Source: Protea cynaroides (Eukaryota > Streptophyta > Magnoliopsida > Proteales > Proteaceae). From it: a DNA stretch of 64,000 bases. The notes beneath the pieces were generated by a model that was not told the DNA's origin, searched no databases, and saw only the letters and a program-made list of their open reading frames with translations. The position numbers were made by a program, and so were the translations under genes. Below are positions 11,187 to 22,526 of the stretch, in pieces (position 1 is the stretch's first letter; each line of letters opens with the position of its first letter). The DNA lies in NCBI GenBank assembly GCA_028583415.1, contig CM053272.1, positions 46,852,685-46,916,684 of the forward strand. The letters run 5' to 3'.

Positions 11187-14100
11187 ATGATGGAGACAAA
11201 TACAAGTAGAATGATAAGTTTGAATGATTTTAACTATCATAAGTGGAAAGGAAAGATGAAAGATCTCGTATATGTGAATAGTTGGCATTTATGTTTGCTA
11301 AAACGAAACCCGACTCTAAGTCTGATGAGGAATGAGAATTTTAGTATGAACAAGTTTCTGGCTACATTAGGCAATGGGTAGATGATAATGTCCTTAACCA
11401 CATTAGTGATGAGACAAATGCAAAGACCTTATGGGATAAACTTGAATCTTTATATGCTAAGAAGACCGGTAACAACAAGTTGTTATTGATCAAGAAATTG
11501 ATGAGTTTGAAGTGAAAGTGTGTACTATCACCGATCACTTGAGTAAATTTCAAGGTGTTCTTCAACAGTTGTCGGCTATGGGTATAAAGTTTGATGATGA
11601 GATTCAAGTTCTTTGGTTGCTAGGAACTTTGTCGGATTCTTGGGAGACATTTAGGATGTCACTTTGTATCTCGGCCCCAGATGGTGTCGTGACAATGGAG
11701 ATGGCTAAAAGTAGTGTCATGAATGAAGAGATGAAAAGAAAGTCTCAAAGTTTATTGTCAGAATTTGAGGTTTTATACACTGAGAATAGGGGGAGAAATA
11801 AAAGCAAGGGTTCAAGGGGTAGAGATAAAAGCCGTAGCAAGTCAAGAGGAAGATATGAAGATAAAAAGTGTCATTATTGTGACAAGTTGGGGCATATCAA
11901 GAAGAGTTGTTTTCAATATAAAAGAGATAAGAAGAATGGAAATTTAAAGGAAGACAAGAACAATCATGAGAATAGTGATCGTGTCGCTTTTGTTTCTTCT
12001 AATGATCTTGTCATTGTTTGTGATGAGAATTTTATCAACTTAGCATGCCATGAGACAAGTTGGATTGTTGACAGTAGAGCTTCACATCATGTTACTTCAA
12101 GGAAGGAGTTCTTTACTTCTTACACTTCTGGTGATTTTGATATCTTGAAGATAGGTAATGATGGCTTGTCAAAGGTTGTTGGTTTTGGAGATATTTGTTT
12201 GATGACTAACAATGGAACAACTTTGTCATTAAAAGATCTGAGACATGCTCCTGATGTTCGACTGAACTTGATATCAGCAGGGAAGCTTGATGATGAAGGC
12301 TATATCAACAACTTTGGTAATGGAAAATGGAAGCTCACGAAAGGCTCTATGATTGTAGCTCATGGTAAGAAGTATTCTAGCTTGTATGTGATAGAAGCTA
12401 AACTTTCTAAGGATGCAATTACTGTGGTGGAAGAAGATCATGTCACCGAGTTATGGCACAAGAGGCTTAGTCACATAAGTGAGAAATGACTTAATCTTTT
12501 GGCCAAAAAGAATTTACTTTGTGCAATAAAGAATGCAAAATTGAAAAGGTGTTCTCATTGTTTGGTTGAAAAACAACATAGAGTTTCTTTCAAGAGTCAT
12601 CCTCCTTCAAGAAAATCAGATCTATTAGAGTTGGTGCATTCTGATGTTTGCGGTTCCTTGAAGGTACATTCTCATAATGGTGCTATCTATTTAGTGACTT
12701 TTATTGATGATCATTCTAGAAAACTCTGGGTTTATACTTTGAAGACCAAAGATCAAGTATTTGGTGTGTTTAAAGAGTTTCACGCATTAGTAGAAAGACA
12801 AACTGGGAAAAAGTTGAAGTGTATTCGATCAGACAATGGTGGTGAGTACCGTGGACCATTTGACGAGTATTACAGACAACATGGTATTAGACATCAGACA
12901 ACTCCTCCAAAGACTCCTTAGTGGAATGGTGTTGCTCAAAGGATGAACAGGACTTTGATTGAGAGAGTGACATGTTTGCTTTCAGATGCACACTTACCTA
13001 AATCATTTTGGGGTGAGGCTTTGCTTACTGCAACACATGTTATTAACTTATTTTCTGCTGTTATTTTGGATGGTGATGTTCCTGACAGTGTTTGGTCTAG
13101 CAAAGATGTGTCATATGATCTGAAGATTTTTCGCTGTAAGGCATTTGTGCATGTTCCTAAGGATGAGAGGTCGAAGCTAGATGCTAAGACACGACAGTGT
13201 ATCTTTCTTGGTTACGGTCTAGATGACCTTGGTTATAGGTTGTATGATCCAGTTGATAAGAAACTTATTAGAAGTCGTGATGTGGTGTTTTGTGAAGATC
13301 AGACAATTAATGATATTGAAAAGGCCAAGAAGACTATGTCTATTGATAGTGGTGACTTGACTGATTTAGATACAATTCCCTTAGGTAGGCCAAATCTAGT
13401 TCATGATGATACAGAGATTGATACTCATGGTGGTCAACTTGCTAGTGATAATGTAGAGGATGTAGGTGATGTAGATATTTCCTCTGATGATAATGTTGAT
13501 GATCAACAGCATGTACCTATAGTTCCACCAGTGGTTCCAAAAGAAGATCTGAAAGAGTTCATCAACGTTCTACAAGGTATTCTCGAAACGAGTATGTACT
13601 TAATTATGTATTCTTGACTGATGGGGGAGAGCCTAAGTGCTATGAACAAGCTATGAAAATTGAAGACAAGACTAAATGGGTTGATGCTATGGAAGATGAG
13701 ATGAAATCTTTGCATGACAACCACACCTTTGAGTTGGTAGAGTTACCAGAAGGAAAAAGAGCTTTAAAGAATCGTTGGGTTTATAGGTTGAAGCAAGATG
13801 ATAGTTCTTCACACCTACGATATAAAGCTAGATTAGTTGTTAATGGCTTTAGTCAGAAAAAGGAGATAGACTTTGAGGAAATTTGTTCTCCAGTTGTGAA
13901 GATGTCTTTTATCCGAGTTATTCTTGGCTTGGCCGCCAGTCTTGATTTGGAAGTTGAGCAGATGGATGTGAAAACTGCTTGTCTTCATGGTGATTTAGAA
14001 GAAAAAATCTACATGGAGCAGCCAGAGGGTTTCAGAGAAAAAGGGAAAGAGGAACTTGTGTGCAAGTTGAAGAAAAACTTATATGGTTTGAAACAAGTAC

Positions 14101-15060
14101 CGAGGCAGTGGTATAAGAAGTTTGAGTTTGTTATGGGGGAGCATGGCTATAAGAAGACTACTTCTGACCATTATGTATTTTTTCGAAAATTCTTTGATGA
14201 TGATTTTATTATCCTTTTGCTTTATGTTGATGACATGCTTATTATTGGCCAGGATGCTTCTAGGATTGATAGGTTGAAGCATGATTTGAGCAAATCTAAT
14301 TCTATGAAAGATTTGGGGCCATCAAAATAGATTCTTGACATAAAGATTGTACGTGATAGAAAGGCCAAGAAGTTATAGTTATCACAAGAGAAGTATATTG
14401 AAAAGGTACTCAAAAGATTCAATATGAATAATGTTAAAGTGGTGAGTACTCCTCTTCCTCTATATTTTAGATTAAGTATCAAGCATAGTCTTTCTACTGA
14501 AGAAGGAAAAGAATATATGCAAAAGGTTCTTTATGCATCAGTAGTGGGCAGTTTGATGTATGCAATGGTATGCATTAGGCCAGATATTGCTCATGCCATT
14601 GGCACAATCAGTCGATATCTTTCTAATCCAGGAAAAGAGCATTGGAATGCAGTGAAGTGGATTATGAGATATCTTTGTGGCACCTCCAATTTGAAGCTTT
14701 GTTTTGGAAGTGAGAAACCAATTCTTACTGGTTATACAGATTCAGATATGGCAGGGGATGTTGACTCAAGGAAGTCTACTTTAGGTTACTAGATCAACTT
14801 TGTAGGGGGAGCAGTGGCTTAGCAATCTAGGTTGTAAAAATGTGTTGCGCTGTCTACTACAGAGGCAGAATTCATTGGCAGAAGTCATTGCTGCAACTGA
14901 AGCAAGTAAGGAGTTAATTTGGATGCGAAAGTTTTTACAAGAACTTGGTTTTACACAAGAGAGGTATGTGTTGTTATGTGATAGTCAGAGTGCTATTCAT
15001 CTCGGTAAGAATTCAATCTTTCATTCTAGGTCCAAACATATTGATGTGAGGTATCATTGA
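11187..15060 (+). pseudogene. Ty1/copia polyprotein (element 2), near full length but inactivated
   Basis: The parts follow copia order: GAG-PR-INT-RT-RNaseH. Gag is at 11187-11860 ('NDFNYHKWKGKMKDL' start), with a CCHC knuckle near 11872 (CHYCDKLGHIKKSC). Protease is near 12060, where the active site reads DSR instead of DSG. GAG-pre-integrase ends at a stop (12487). The integrase core (12590-12990) keeps HSD and SDNGGEY, but the third catalytic residue region reads NGVAQRM where NGVAERM is usual (Glu to Gln). RT is at 13640-14330 with intact YVDDM. RNase H is at 14424-15060. Frameshifts occur near 11500, 13600 and 14800, and stops at 12487, 12919, 14328 and 14790. With several catalytic changes it cannot act on its own. 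Confidence 0.93.
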
Positions 15061-15207
15061 ATACGTGATGCTTTGGATGATAAATTGCTAGAACTTGAGA
15101 AGGTTCATAGGGATGATAATGATGCTGATATGTTGACAAAGTCTTTAGCAAGAGATAAGTTTGAAACTTGTTGCTTGATCGTCGATTTGGCAAGTTCCTC
15201 CACATAG

Positions 15208-15223
15208 TTGGGAGGGGGAGATT
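15208..15223 (+). other. Polypurine tract of copia element 2
   Basis: TTGGGAGGGGGAGATT immediately precedes the 3' LTR, the position from which plus-strand DNA synthesis is primed. Confidence 0.8.
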
Positions 15224-15905
15224 TGTTGGGTTTTTGGGCTCCCTTCCTATGTGGATAAATGCCCAAACCTTTTGTATGTTTTAAGTCCATTTAAGTCCAT
15301 TCCTTTTTGCCTTGTATTTAATCTTTTAAATATGGCAAAAACGGATTAGGGTTAGGGTTTAGCATCATAAGAAGAAGAGAAACAAAGCAGCAATTTTTCT
15401 GGGCGTAGGTGATTTGCGCAGCCGTGATCAAGCAGACAATTGAGAGGTCATCCGTGGTCCGATTGGGCTGATTTTTGGATAGCAGGTAGATGACACATAT
15501 TTCGTCAATCTGCACGGTCAGATTTTTTTATTGGAGTTTTCTAAGTCAAGTTATTCATTCCGTACAGTAGCTTCTGTTTCTTTGGGTGAAATTTCTGCAT
15601 CTCTTTGTTTCATCAAGTAGTAGTTTTACTTCTTGTTGCTATTGGGGTTGTATACCCATTGGAAGAATTGGAACTAGGTTTTGTAACCTCTATTTGATAA
15701 TAGTGAAGTTTCGATTTGGGCTTTCGAGTCCCGTGGTTTTTTACTCTTCGATTTGAAGAGGTTTTTCCACGTTAAAATTATTGCGTCTCATGTGTGGTTG
15801 ATTTATATTCATTATTTGCACATATTGTTAGGGCTGAAAATATTGTTGTGATATACTTGTCTTCTCATAAGTTCGATCAAGTGTGAGAGTGATTTTTCCC
15901 TAATA
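15224..15905 (+). repeat. 3' LTR of copia element 2 (682 bp)
   Basis: It aligns end to end with 10451-11134 with only scattered differences. The last bases read CTAATA instead of CTAACA. Confidence 0.92.
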
Positions 15906-18269
15906 AATCCAGTTTTAATTACAAAGGGAAAGAGCTATCCTAACAAAATTGTCTGTCATCGCCTATATAGAGGTCCCCTGGAAGGAACATGGAAACCTTC
16001 ACTTCAGAATTTTTCCACCTAAAAAACAATCTTCATTAGAAATTTTGAGCTTTAGTAGGTTCTACATTTATAAAAAGTGGATCCCATACTACATTCATGT
16101 ACGGTGATGAAATTTTATAGAGAGTACATGTACATATAGGTGTCTAAACTCAGAAATTTTAATTAACAATGGGATAGATGTGGCATAAAGTTAAGGGGAA
16201 AGGGTGAGAAACGTATGCTTGGTATTATAAGGAAGGTTAAGGCGTCTGGTTTTGGTTTATTTGGTTCGATTCAGTTTAATATATTTAGAGTATTTTATAT
16301 AAATCAAAATTAGATCAATTATTAATTAGTTCAGTTTAATTGGTTCTTAATCTGTTTACAGCCACGGTGTTGAGCCAAAGAATTTAGGAATAGTCTCAAA
16401 GGCAAGTCAGAGATTATTTAACTTATTTTATAAACTAGTTTTTATTAGTTACTAATCAGTTTGGAACCATCGGTTTCATTCAAAATTGAAACTGAACCGA
16501 TTTTCATTGTCTAAAATCAAAACCAAACCCATTATATACATTTCTGGGTATAATGGTTTCAGTTCAGCATTAACACTTTATGTATTGGTATACATATGGA
16601 TTCATATCATCTCCTGTTTGAGTATCAATAGGAAGATGTCCAGCTGCTGCTCGATGAGCGACAACTGACACTCAAGGCATCCAGTGATCCAAGCTTTTGA
16701 GGTTAAGATAAACATTTTAAACTGCAACACACAGAGAACTAAAGCTCTCCCATTTCTGCAACCTGAAGTACAACCTCTGCATACAACGACAAAAGAGTAG
16801 CAGTGATGATTCATGATTCAAGCCCATACAAGCATTTCGAGAAAAAGGTAGCAAGCACAGAGGAACCTCTAGAATCAATGAAGAAAATCTCTAGTACAAA
16901 GGAACTATCAACCCTAGAGCATAGAGAGAACAACCAAGTTTTGGACCTGCAATTCCTCTTGATTCTCAAGGCTTTTGTTCTTCTTCCCACACTTGATCTT
17001 CCTTGGAGGTCCAGAATGCTGGAGACACTAATGAGGTTTCCGAGTATGATGTTCTGGTCGTCATGGAAGAATGACCACCCTGTGGACTGAAACTGATCAC
17101 AAGATGTCATACTTAAATCGATCACAGAGGAACCTCCAGAACCAATGAAGAAAATCAAGGAAATCTAAAATCTAAGGGCCGGGGGAGTTGTGAACTCATT
17201 AGAGAAATCATGAAAATCTTGGGTCGGTTAAAGGTCCTCAACTCCATCTTCTCCTTCTTTTTGTCACGATTTTCTCAATGGGTTCACAACTTCCTTTTAG
17301 GTTTTGGTAAAAGAAAACGAAATCAAAATGAAAGGGGAAGTTGAGGAAGAAGAGGAAAAAGATTTGCAGGTTGAGAGATTGAGGAAGATAGGGAAGATGC
17401 TCCACTTCTTCTTCTTGGATTTCACGATTTTGAAATCTTCCAATATCCTTGTGATTCAATGTTTATGCGTCTCACAATCTCTATGTTAGTTCGCTTCACT
17501 TAAAACTGTTGGATGAAAGGACTGCCGTCTGTTGCGTATTAAAGGGAAGCTGTCCAACTTCTTCTTGATACCCAAACAGGAGACGATCTGGATCTGTATA
17601 TGCATATTATACTTCTCCGCTGGAGACTTTCTTTGTAATTAGTTCACCTAACAACTTCCTTTGGAGAATAAGAGAACTCGATCGCTTTTGTTCTATTTGG
17701 ATCTCTCTTCATGTTTCGGCCTTCTTTACATATACTTGGGTTCCCAAGCGATGACAAAGGGAATGTTGGCGATGACAATTAACACTTCTCCCTCCTGTCT
17801 CTCCCACACCTCATTTTCATGGTTTTAGTTCACGATATTGGAAAGGGTTTTGATCACTCTAAAAATTGATACGGGATAAATACCACCACCATTTCAGCAT
17901 GCCCACCAGCACAACATTGCCTCTCATCGAATCGCCACCATTTCACTTGAAAGAATACATAGAGGGAGTTTCGATCCCAAAAAGTTAGAGAGCTCCTCCT
18001 TGAAGTTTGAGAGATCACAGTCGAAACCCTTTTAATGATCAATACTAGCATGTTTAGCTCATCGGTCCTTCTATGCCAATATAAATAATTTTATATTCAC
18101 TCTAATCGATTTTCAGTCCATAATCGGTCTCATTCTAATCGACCATCTAAGATTTTATTTTTTGACTGTCAAAAGCAAGATCAAGCGATATGGTTCCCCT
18201 TTTCAAAAATAATAATAAGATCAATTTGAGTCTAATGAACAGAGAAATTCAGCTCTAAAAAATCAAAAA
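15906..18269. other. Unassigned stretch
   Basis: 16230-16560 is an AT-rich tract with repeated 'GGTTCGATTCAGTTTAAT'-like words and their complements, resembling degraded DNA-transposon ends. 16620-17160 contains open frames on both strands and a repeated 'ACAGAGGAACCTC' block (16858 and 17125), but I recognise no protein. The remainder shows no gene. Confidence 0.45.
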
Positions 18270-18646
18270 TCGAATGGAAAAAGATTTCCCAACTTCGGCC
18301 TTCTCATACGCATCTGTTGATTTGGATGTGATCTTTGGCAAAAAAAAGGGTGAAGAACCTTGATCAGGTTGATCGAATGTGTAATGTCATCACAAGGTGT
18401 CTCTGTTACCTGCAAGCACGTATATAAAAACAGTTAGCATATAAAACAAAGAGAGAGAGAGAGAGAGATCGAATGGAAAAAGATTTCCCAACTTCGGCCT
18501 TCTCATACCCATCTGTTGATTTGGATGTGATCTTTGGCAAAAAAAAAGGGTGAAGAACCTTGATCAGGTTGATCGAATGTGTAATGTCATCACAAGGTGT
18601 CTCTGTTACCTGCAAGCACGTATATAAAAACAGTTAGCATAAAAAA

Positions 18647-18667
<21 letters not shown>
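18270..18667. repeat. 199-bp tandem duplication joined to GA microsatellite
   Basis: 18270-18468 and 18469-18667 are almost identical. Differences include CATACGC/CATACCC and one extra A in a poly-A run. Each copy ends in a GA run, and the second continues into a long (GA)n at about 18650-18704. The near-identity indicates a recent event, probably through misalignment at the GA tract. Confidence 0.9.
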
Positions 18668-18708
<41 letters not shown>

Positions 18709-18951
18709 AAGAAGGAGAGTGAGGGATAATAATAGAGAGAAAATTTAAAAAAAAAAAAAAAGTGTCTTGTGGAGTTGTGGACTTGTGGGTCTGCGTGGTG
18801 AGAGAAGAGATGAATAGTTATTGGTAGTGATTGAAAAAGTTAAAAAAGAAAAGAAAAGAAAAAGAAATGAATAAAGAATTGAAAGAATAGTGGGTGCCAT
18901 ATCTATTATAATTAGGGACAGGCCGATAAGGTACATGCATATTAATATAAA

Positions 18952-20066
18952 GAAAAAATTTCATCTACATCCCATTAAAGATTGTTAACATCATCTATAT
19001 CCATAAGATTGTAGAAACATCACCTAGGTTCACTTAACTGATGAAAATCACTAAAATTATTGAAATACAGTTTTACCCCTCATATTACAGTTTATTTATT
19101 GAAAGCCACACCGGGAAATCACTAAAATTGTTGAATTTATTTATTTTTTGATAGATAGAAGAAGAGAAGGGGTGATGATAAGCTCACCACTCCTTGGCAT
19201 CCTCAGATGTCTATCCGTTCGCCCTGAAACCCTAGCTTTCGCTCTTCAATAGGAGTGTCCTGACTGTGTTTCGACCATAGGTGATGTTTCGGCTCCTATT
19301 GTTGCAGATCCCTCGGTATCCGGTGTTTCTGAATCTTCCAATGAACTAATCGCTGCGATTCGAGCTATCAAAGCCGACCACTGATGGCGTAGGAGAAAGC
19401 AAGGAAATGGTAAGAACTTATGACCGAGGCTGTAAGTCGCCAGATCTCGATGAGTCGAAGTCGAAAAATAGGAAGATTGGAGGCGATGATGTCCTTGGCC
19501 TTCTCGATGAAAACTTAAACTGCTCGTTTTGCATATAGAAGTCGGAAGGACCTGTTACAGTCAGTGATCATTTCTTTCCCAATCTATTTTTTGAAGAACT
19601 TCAATTTCAAAGATTTATGAAATGTTATTTTATTATTTGTTGGAGTTCGATTGGTTTCATTTTCCCCCAATTTTCTCCGATGAACGATAACGAAAATCTT
19701 TTGACGGAGTGCAATCTATCTTAGTGGAGCTGACCATCTGTTGGAGCCATGCCAGCTCCCCTAATTTTCTCCAAAATCAGCTCCTGTCATATGAATCTGA
19801 CTATGGAGAAGAGCAGAAGAGGAAAGAAGAAGAGGAAAGGAAGAATAAGAAGAAGGGTAAAATGACATTTTATCTTGACTCTAAGGGCAGTATTGTCTAT
19901 GAAAAATTTTATTTCAGCTGACGTCAGTATCTAACGGGAATCAACTGACTGAGTGGACTTCTTTGATTACCACAGCCAAAGTTTTGGGACCTAGGTGATG
20001 TTTCTGCATTCTTGTGAGTGTAGATGATGTTAACAATCTTTGATGGGGTGTAGATGAAATTTTTTC
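18952..20066 (+). mobile_element. Pack-MULE: Mutator-like element with captured E3 ligase gene piece
   Basis: The 78-bp terminal inverted repeats (18952-19029 and 19989-20066) are about 90% identical and begin GAAAAAATTTCATCTACA. They are flanked by a perfect 9-bp TSD, TAATATAAA (18943-18951 and 20067-20075). Long TIRs plus a 9-bp TSD define a Mutator-like element. No MURA transposase is present, so it is non-autonomous. The interior is less AT-rich than its surroundings and carries a host gene fragment on the plus strand. Confidence 0.93.
19184..19560 (+). pseudogene. Captured fragment of ORTHRUS/VIM-type E3 ubiquitin ligase gene
   Basis: Translation recovers the end of the PHD finger (TPWH, then after a one-base shift CLSVRPETLAFALQ, stop, ECPDC). 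Next comes a linker with SESSNELIAAIRAIKAD. Then comes the start of the RING finger (DVLGLLDENLNCSFC... then EGPVT). ORTHRUS/VIM proteins have this order, with PWH..CLS..PETLA..LQWECPDC and NCSFCMQLPERPVT. They read hemimethylated DNA through an SRA domain and maintain CG methylation, but the SRA part is not present here. The in-frame stops (including TAG at the Trp codon) and frameshifts make it a pseudogene. Expression as regulatory RNA is not excluded. Confidence 0.85.
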
Positions 20067-20075
20067 TAATATAAA

Positions 20076-21290
20076 TTATAATCAATCGATTTCACTCAGA
20101 CGCTATAACTCACCGTGAATCGATCCACACCAATGTTGATAGGTTTTCATCGATAGTACTAAACCGAGTTACGTTGTGCATTCTTTAGATTGACACCCCT
20201 AATTTATTGGAGAGTTGTGGTCCTATGGATACTTAAGGAGTGAGAGATCTTAGAGGTAAGTTCCACATCTCATAGAGGGTGATGACATAAAATCTCTTAG
20301 AAAGTACACGTGAAGGTTATCTGAACTCTATTTATCTCCAACGAAAAGGATTCTTCATTTTGACTATTTTTGAAAGATATAAATAGCCATGATAAGTGGG
20401 TTGTAACTTGTAATAACACTTAATTCTGCAAGCGTATTTCCAAGTTTCTCTCTCTGGAAGAAATCTTCATTCTTAGTCAGTTAGTTGCTGCTCAGTAGAT
20501 ATAGAGTAAATTTGGAATCTAAATCGATTTTTAAACAATATTTACAGTCAATGGATGTACTTTTCCTTTACCAATAAAAAAAAATTCGCCTGAAAGTTGG
20601 ATGATCATTCGCATTGAAAAGTTTTTATTTTTTTTATTTTTTTATTTTTTATTTTTATTTTATTTTTTTGGTAAGATATACGGAACAAACAGAAGCTCCC
20701 ACCATTTACAGGACAAGTCTACCAGTCTCAAGATCCTGCTGGCTTGTGGGAATTGATCAGGGATCTAGAAGTTTAAAACCTAACCAATCAAGTTGAGCAA
20801 TTAAAACTTAATTAATACTCTCATACGTAAGTTACACCAGCAGACCAGCTGTGTTCCTTATAAGAAGGCAATTAATACGGTCGATGGGTTCATCAATGCA
20901 ACAAGAAAACATTATTTATATATTTATACTCATTAAAAAAACGAAAGAATAATGATGGTCCCATCACTTATATAGGATTAAGCTGATGATTTACTGCTGG
21001 TTGATAATTCTTCGGTAATTTAACAATGGACGTAAGCATATCTGTCTATAATCTACCATATACAACAGAATTTTAGTGTATTTTTTAGTGTATTTTGGAT
21101 GTCTGACCATGCCAATCTTAAAGTAATCAAAACCCCATGACTTAGAAAATTAAAAGAAATAATAATATAATAATCACATAATGCAAAGATTAACATAGTT
21201 TTACAAGTTTTTGCTTACATCCATAGTAAGATGCTATCTGTTTTACCATGATTTACCATCAATTAAGATTATGTTTACACTGTTCATCTT
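20076..21290. other. Gene-free stretch
   Basis: AT-rich DNA with poly-A and poly-T tracts (for example 20618-20668). No frame with recognisable similarity. Confidence 0.5.
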
Positions 21291-21299
21291 CACATTTCT

Positions 21300-21541
21300 G
21301 GATCCACATCGTCTCCTCCCAGTGGTTTGGGAGGACAGTGGCAACCTTCTTTGGATGGTTGCCACGTGGCTCTCGGTGAATCTGAGACCTACGTTCGAAC
21401 CGACACCCAGCCGACAAGCCAAGCCGACAGGGGGTGTTAGCTCGGACGTGGGTCTCGGATTCACCGAGAGATACGTGGCAACCATCCGAGAAAGGTTGCC
21501 ACCGTCCTCCCAGAATGATTGGGAGGAGACGATGTGAATCC
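21300..21541. mobile_element. Mutator-type MITE (copy B), 242 bp long hairpin
   Basis: The ends are inverted repeats, GGATYCACATCGTCTCCTCC. The element folds along nearly its whole length (for example GGTTGCCACGTGGCTCTCGG with its complement). It is flanked by a 9-bp TSD with one mismatch, CACATTTCT (21291-21299) and CACACTTCT (21542-21550). The central 'GCCGACAAGCCAAGCCGAC' is the complement of the centre of copy A at 2632-2875, and the lengths agree within 2 bp. Confidence 0.85.
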
Positions 21542-21550
21542 CACACTTCT

Positions 21551-22140
21551 CATTTTATTACAAAAAATGTCATCAGTGTAAATTTTAAACTAATCCTATA
21601 AAAATACATTTATTAAAATACTCATATAACTCCAAAAAAATTTCTTGGGGGTGTTGTGTATTCCTGGACAAGGTTATTACATAGAATAAACCATCTTTTT
21701 GGATTCTATGGGTTTTCGGAATTAGCCTACAAAAATACAAGACTTCCTACTCCCAAATCAAAGCCCTTACATAGATAATCAGCCTTATTTTGGAGATATA
21801 TTTTCAATAATCTTGAATATTCCCCCATTAACTTGCTACCAAGTTATTTCTAAAGATTTTTTTTGCTAACTATCAACATTGTATTTCCTTAATATAGAAT
21901 ATAAAATTTCAGAAAGATACTCTATGATAGTAAAAATTCTACCTTCAACATTATCAGAACCTTACCATTGAGTTATATTATAACTACAAAATGAATTTAA
22001 ATCTTTACACTCAAATGCATTCCAAACCACATCAGTTATTTGTAAAGATTATTACTTAGTAAACCAAAAAAAAAAAAAAAAAAAAATTATTATATACACG
22101 TGGAATTAAGCCTGTCTTCCCATTTTTCTTGGGTTTCGCT
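21551..22140. other. Upstream region of the KCS gene
   Basis: AT-rich sequence with a poly-A run at about 22065-22086. No coding sequence is seen. It presumably contains distal promoter sequence of the downstream gene. Confidence 0.45.
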
Positions 22141-22143
22141 GGC

Positions 22144-22526
22144 CTTTATAAGAGAGGTCCCTTCCATGGCTAGCTGCATCTCGTCTTCAATTTTAGTTTG
22201 CAACACTCAACAGTTCACACTTCACAGAGCTAGCCGGTGATCCAGAGAAAGCAGAAAAGTTGAGGAGAAAAAAAATATTCAGAAATCAAACTGCCAACTT
22301 TAGAAGTCATATCTGTCTCCCTTTTGTTCTGTCCTGGTCGTTAATGTTGTTGCATCTACCTCTTCCAAACCCTCAACCTGCACTCTCTCCGTTTGTCCCC
22401 TTGTTTTCATCATCTTATGATTATATATAACACACAAACGTCACCTTATTTTTGCCTCATCTTTAGAACCAATTCCATCTTTCTCTCTCTATTTATTTCC
22501 ATTTTTGGCTTCAGATCCTCTGAACT
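22144..22526 (+). promoter_or_regulatory. Probable core promoter and 5' leader of the KCS gene
   Basis: A TATA-like CTTTATAAG occurs at 22144-22152, about 380 bp before the start codon. It is followed by a pyrimidine-rich leader without a long upstream ATG frame. The transcription start is inferred to lie near 22175-22185. Confidence 0.4.

Noticed and set aside
16811..17158. 115-aa minus-strand open frame
   Set aside because: It contains a repeated nucleotide block and resembles no family I know. A competing plus-strand frame is equally open, so it is not called a gene.
21211..21546. Three overlapping open frames
   Set aside because: They arise from the hairpin of MITE copy B, where both strands read alike.
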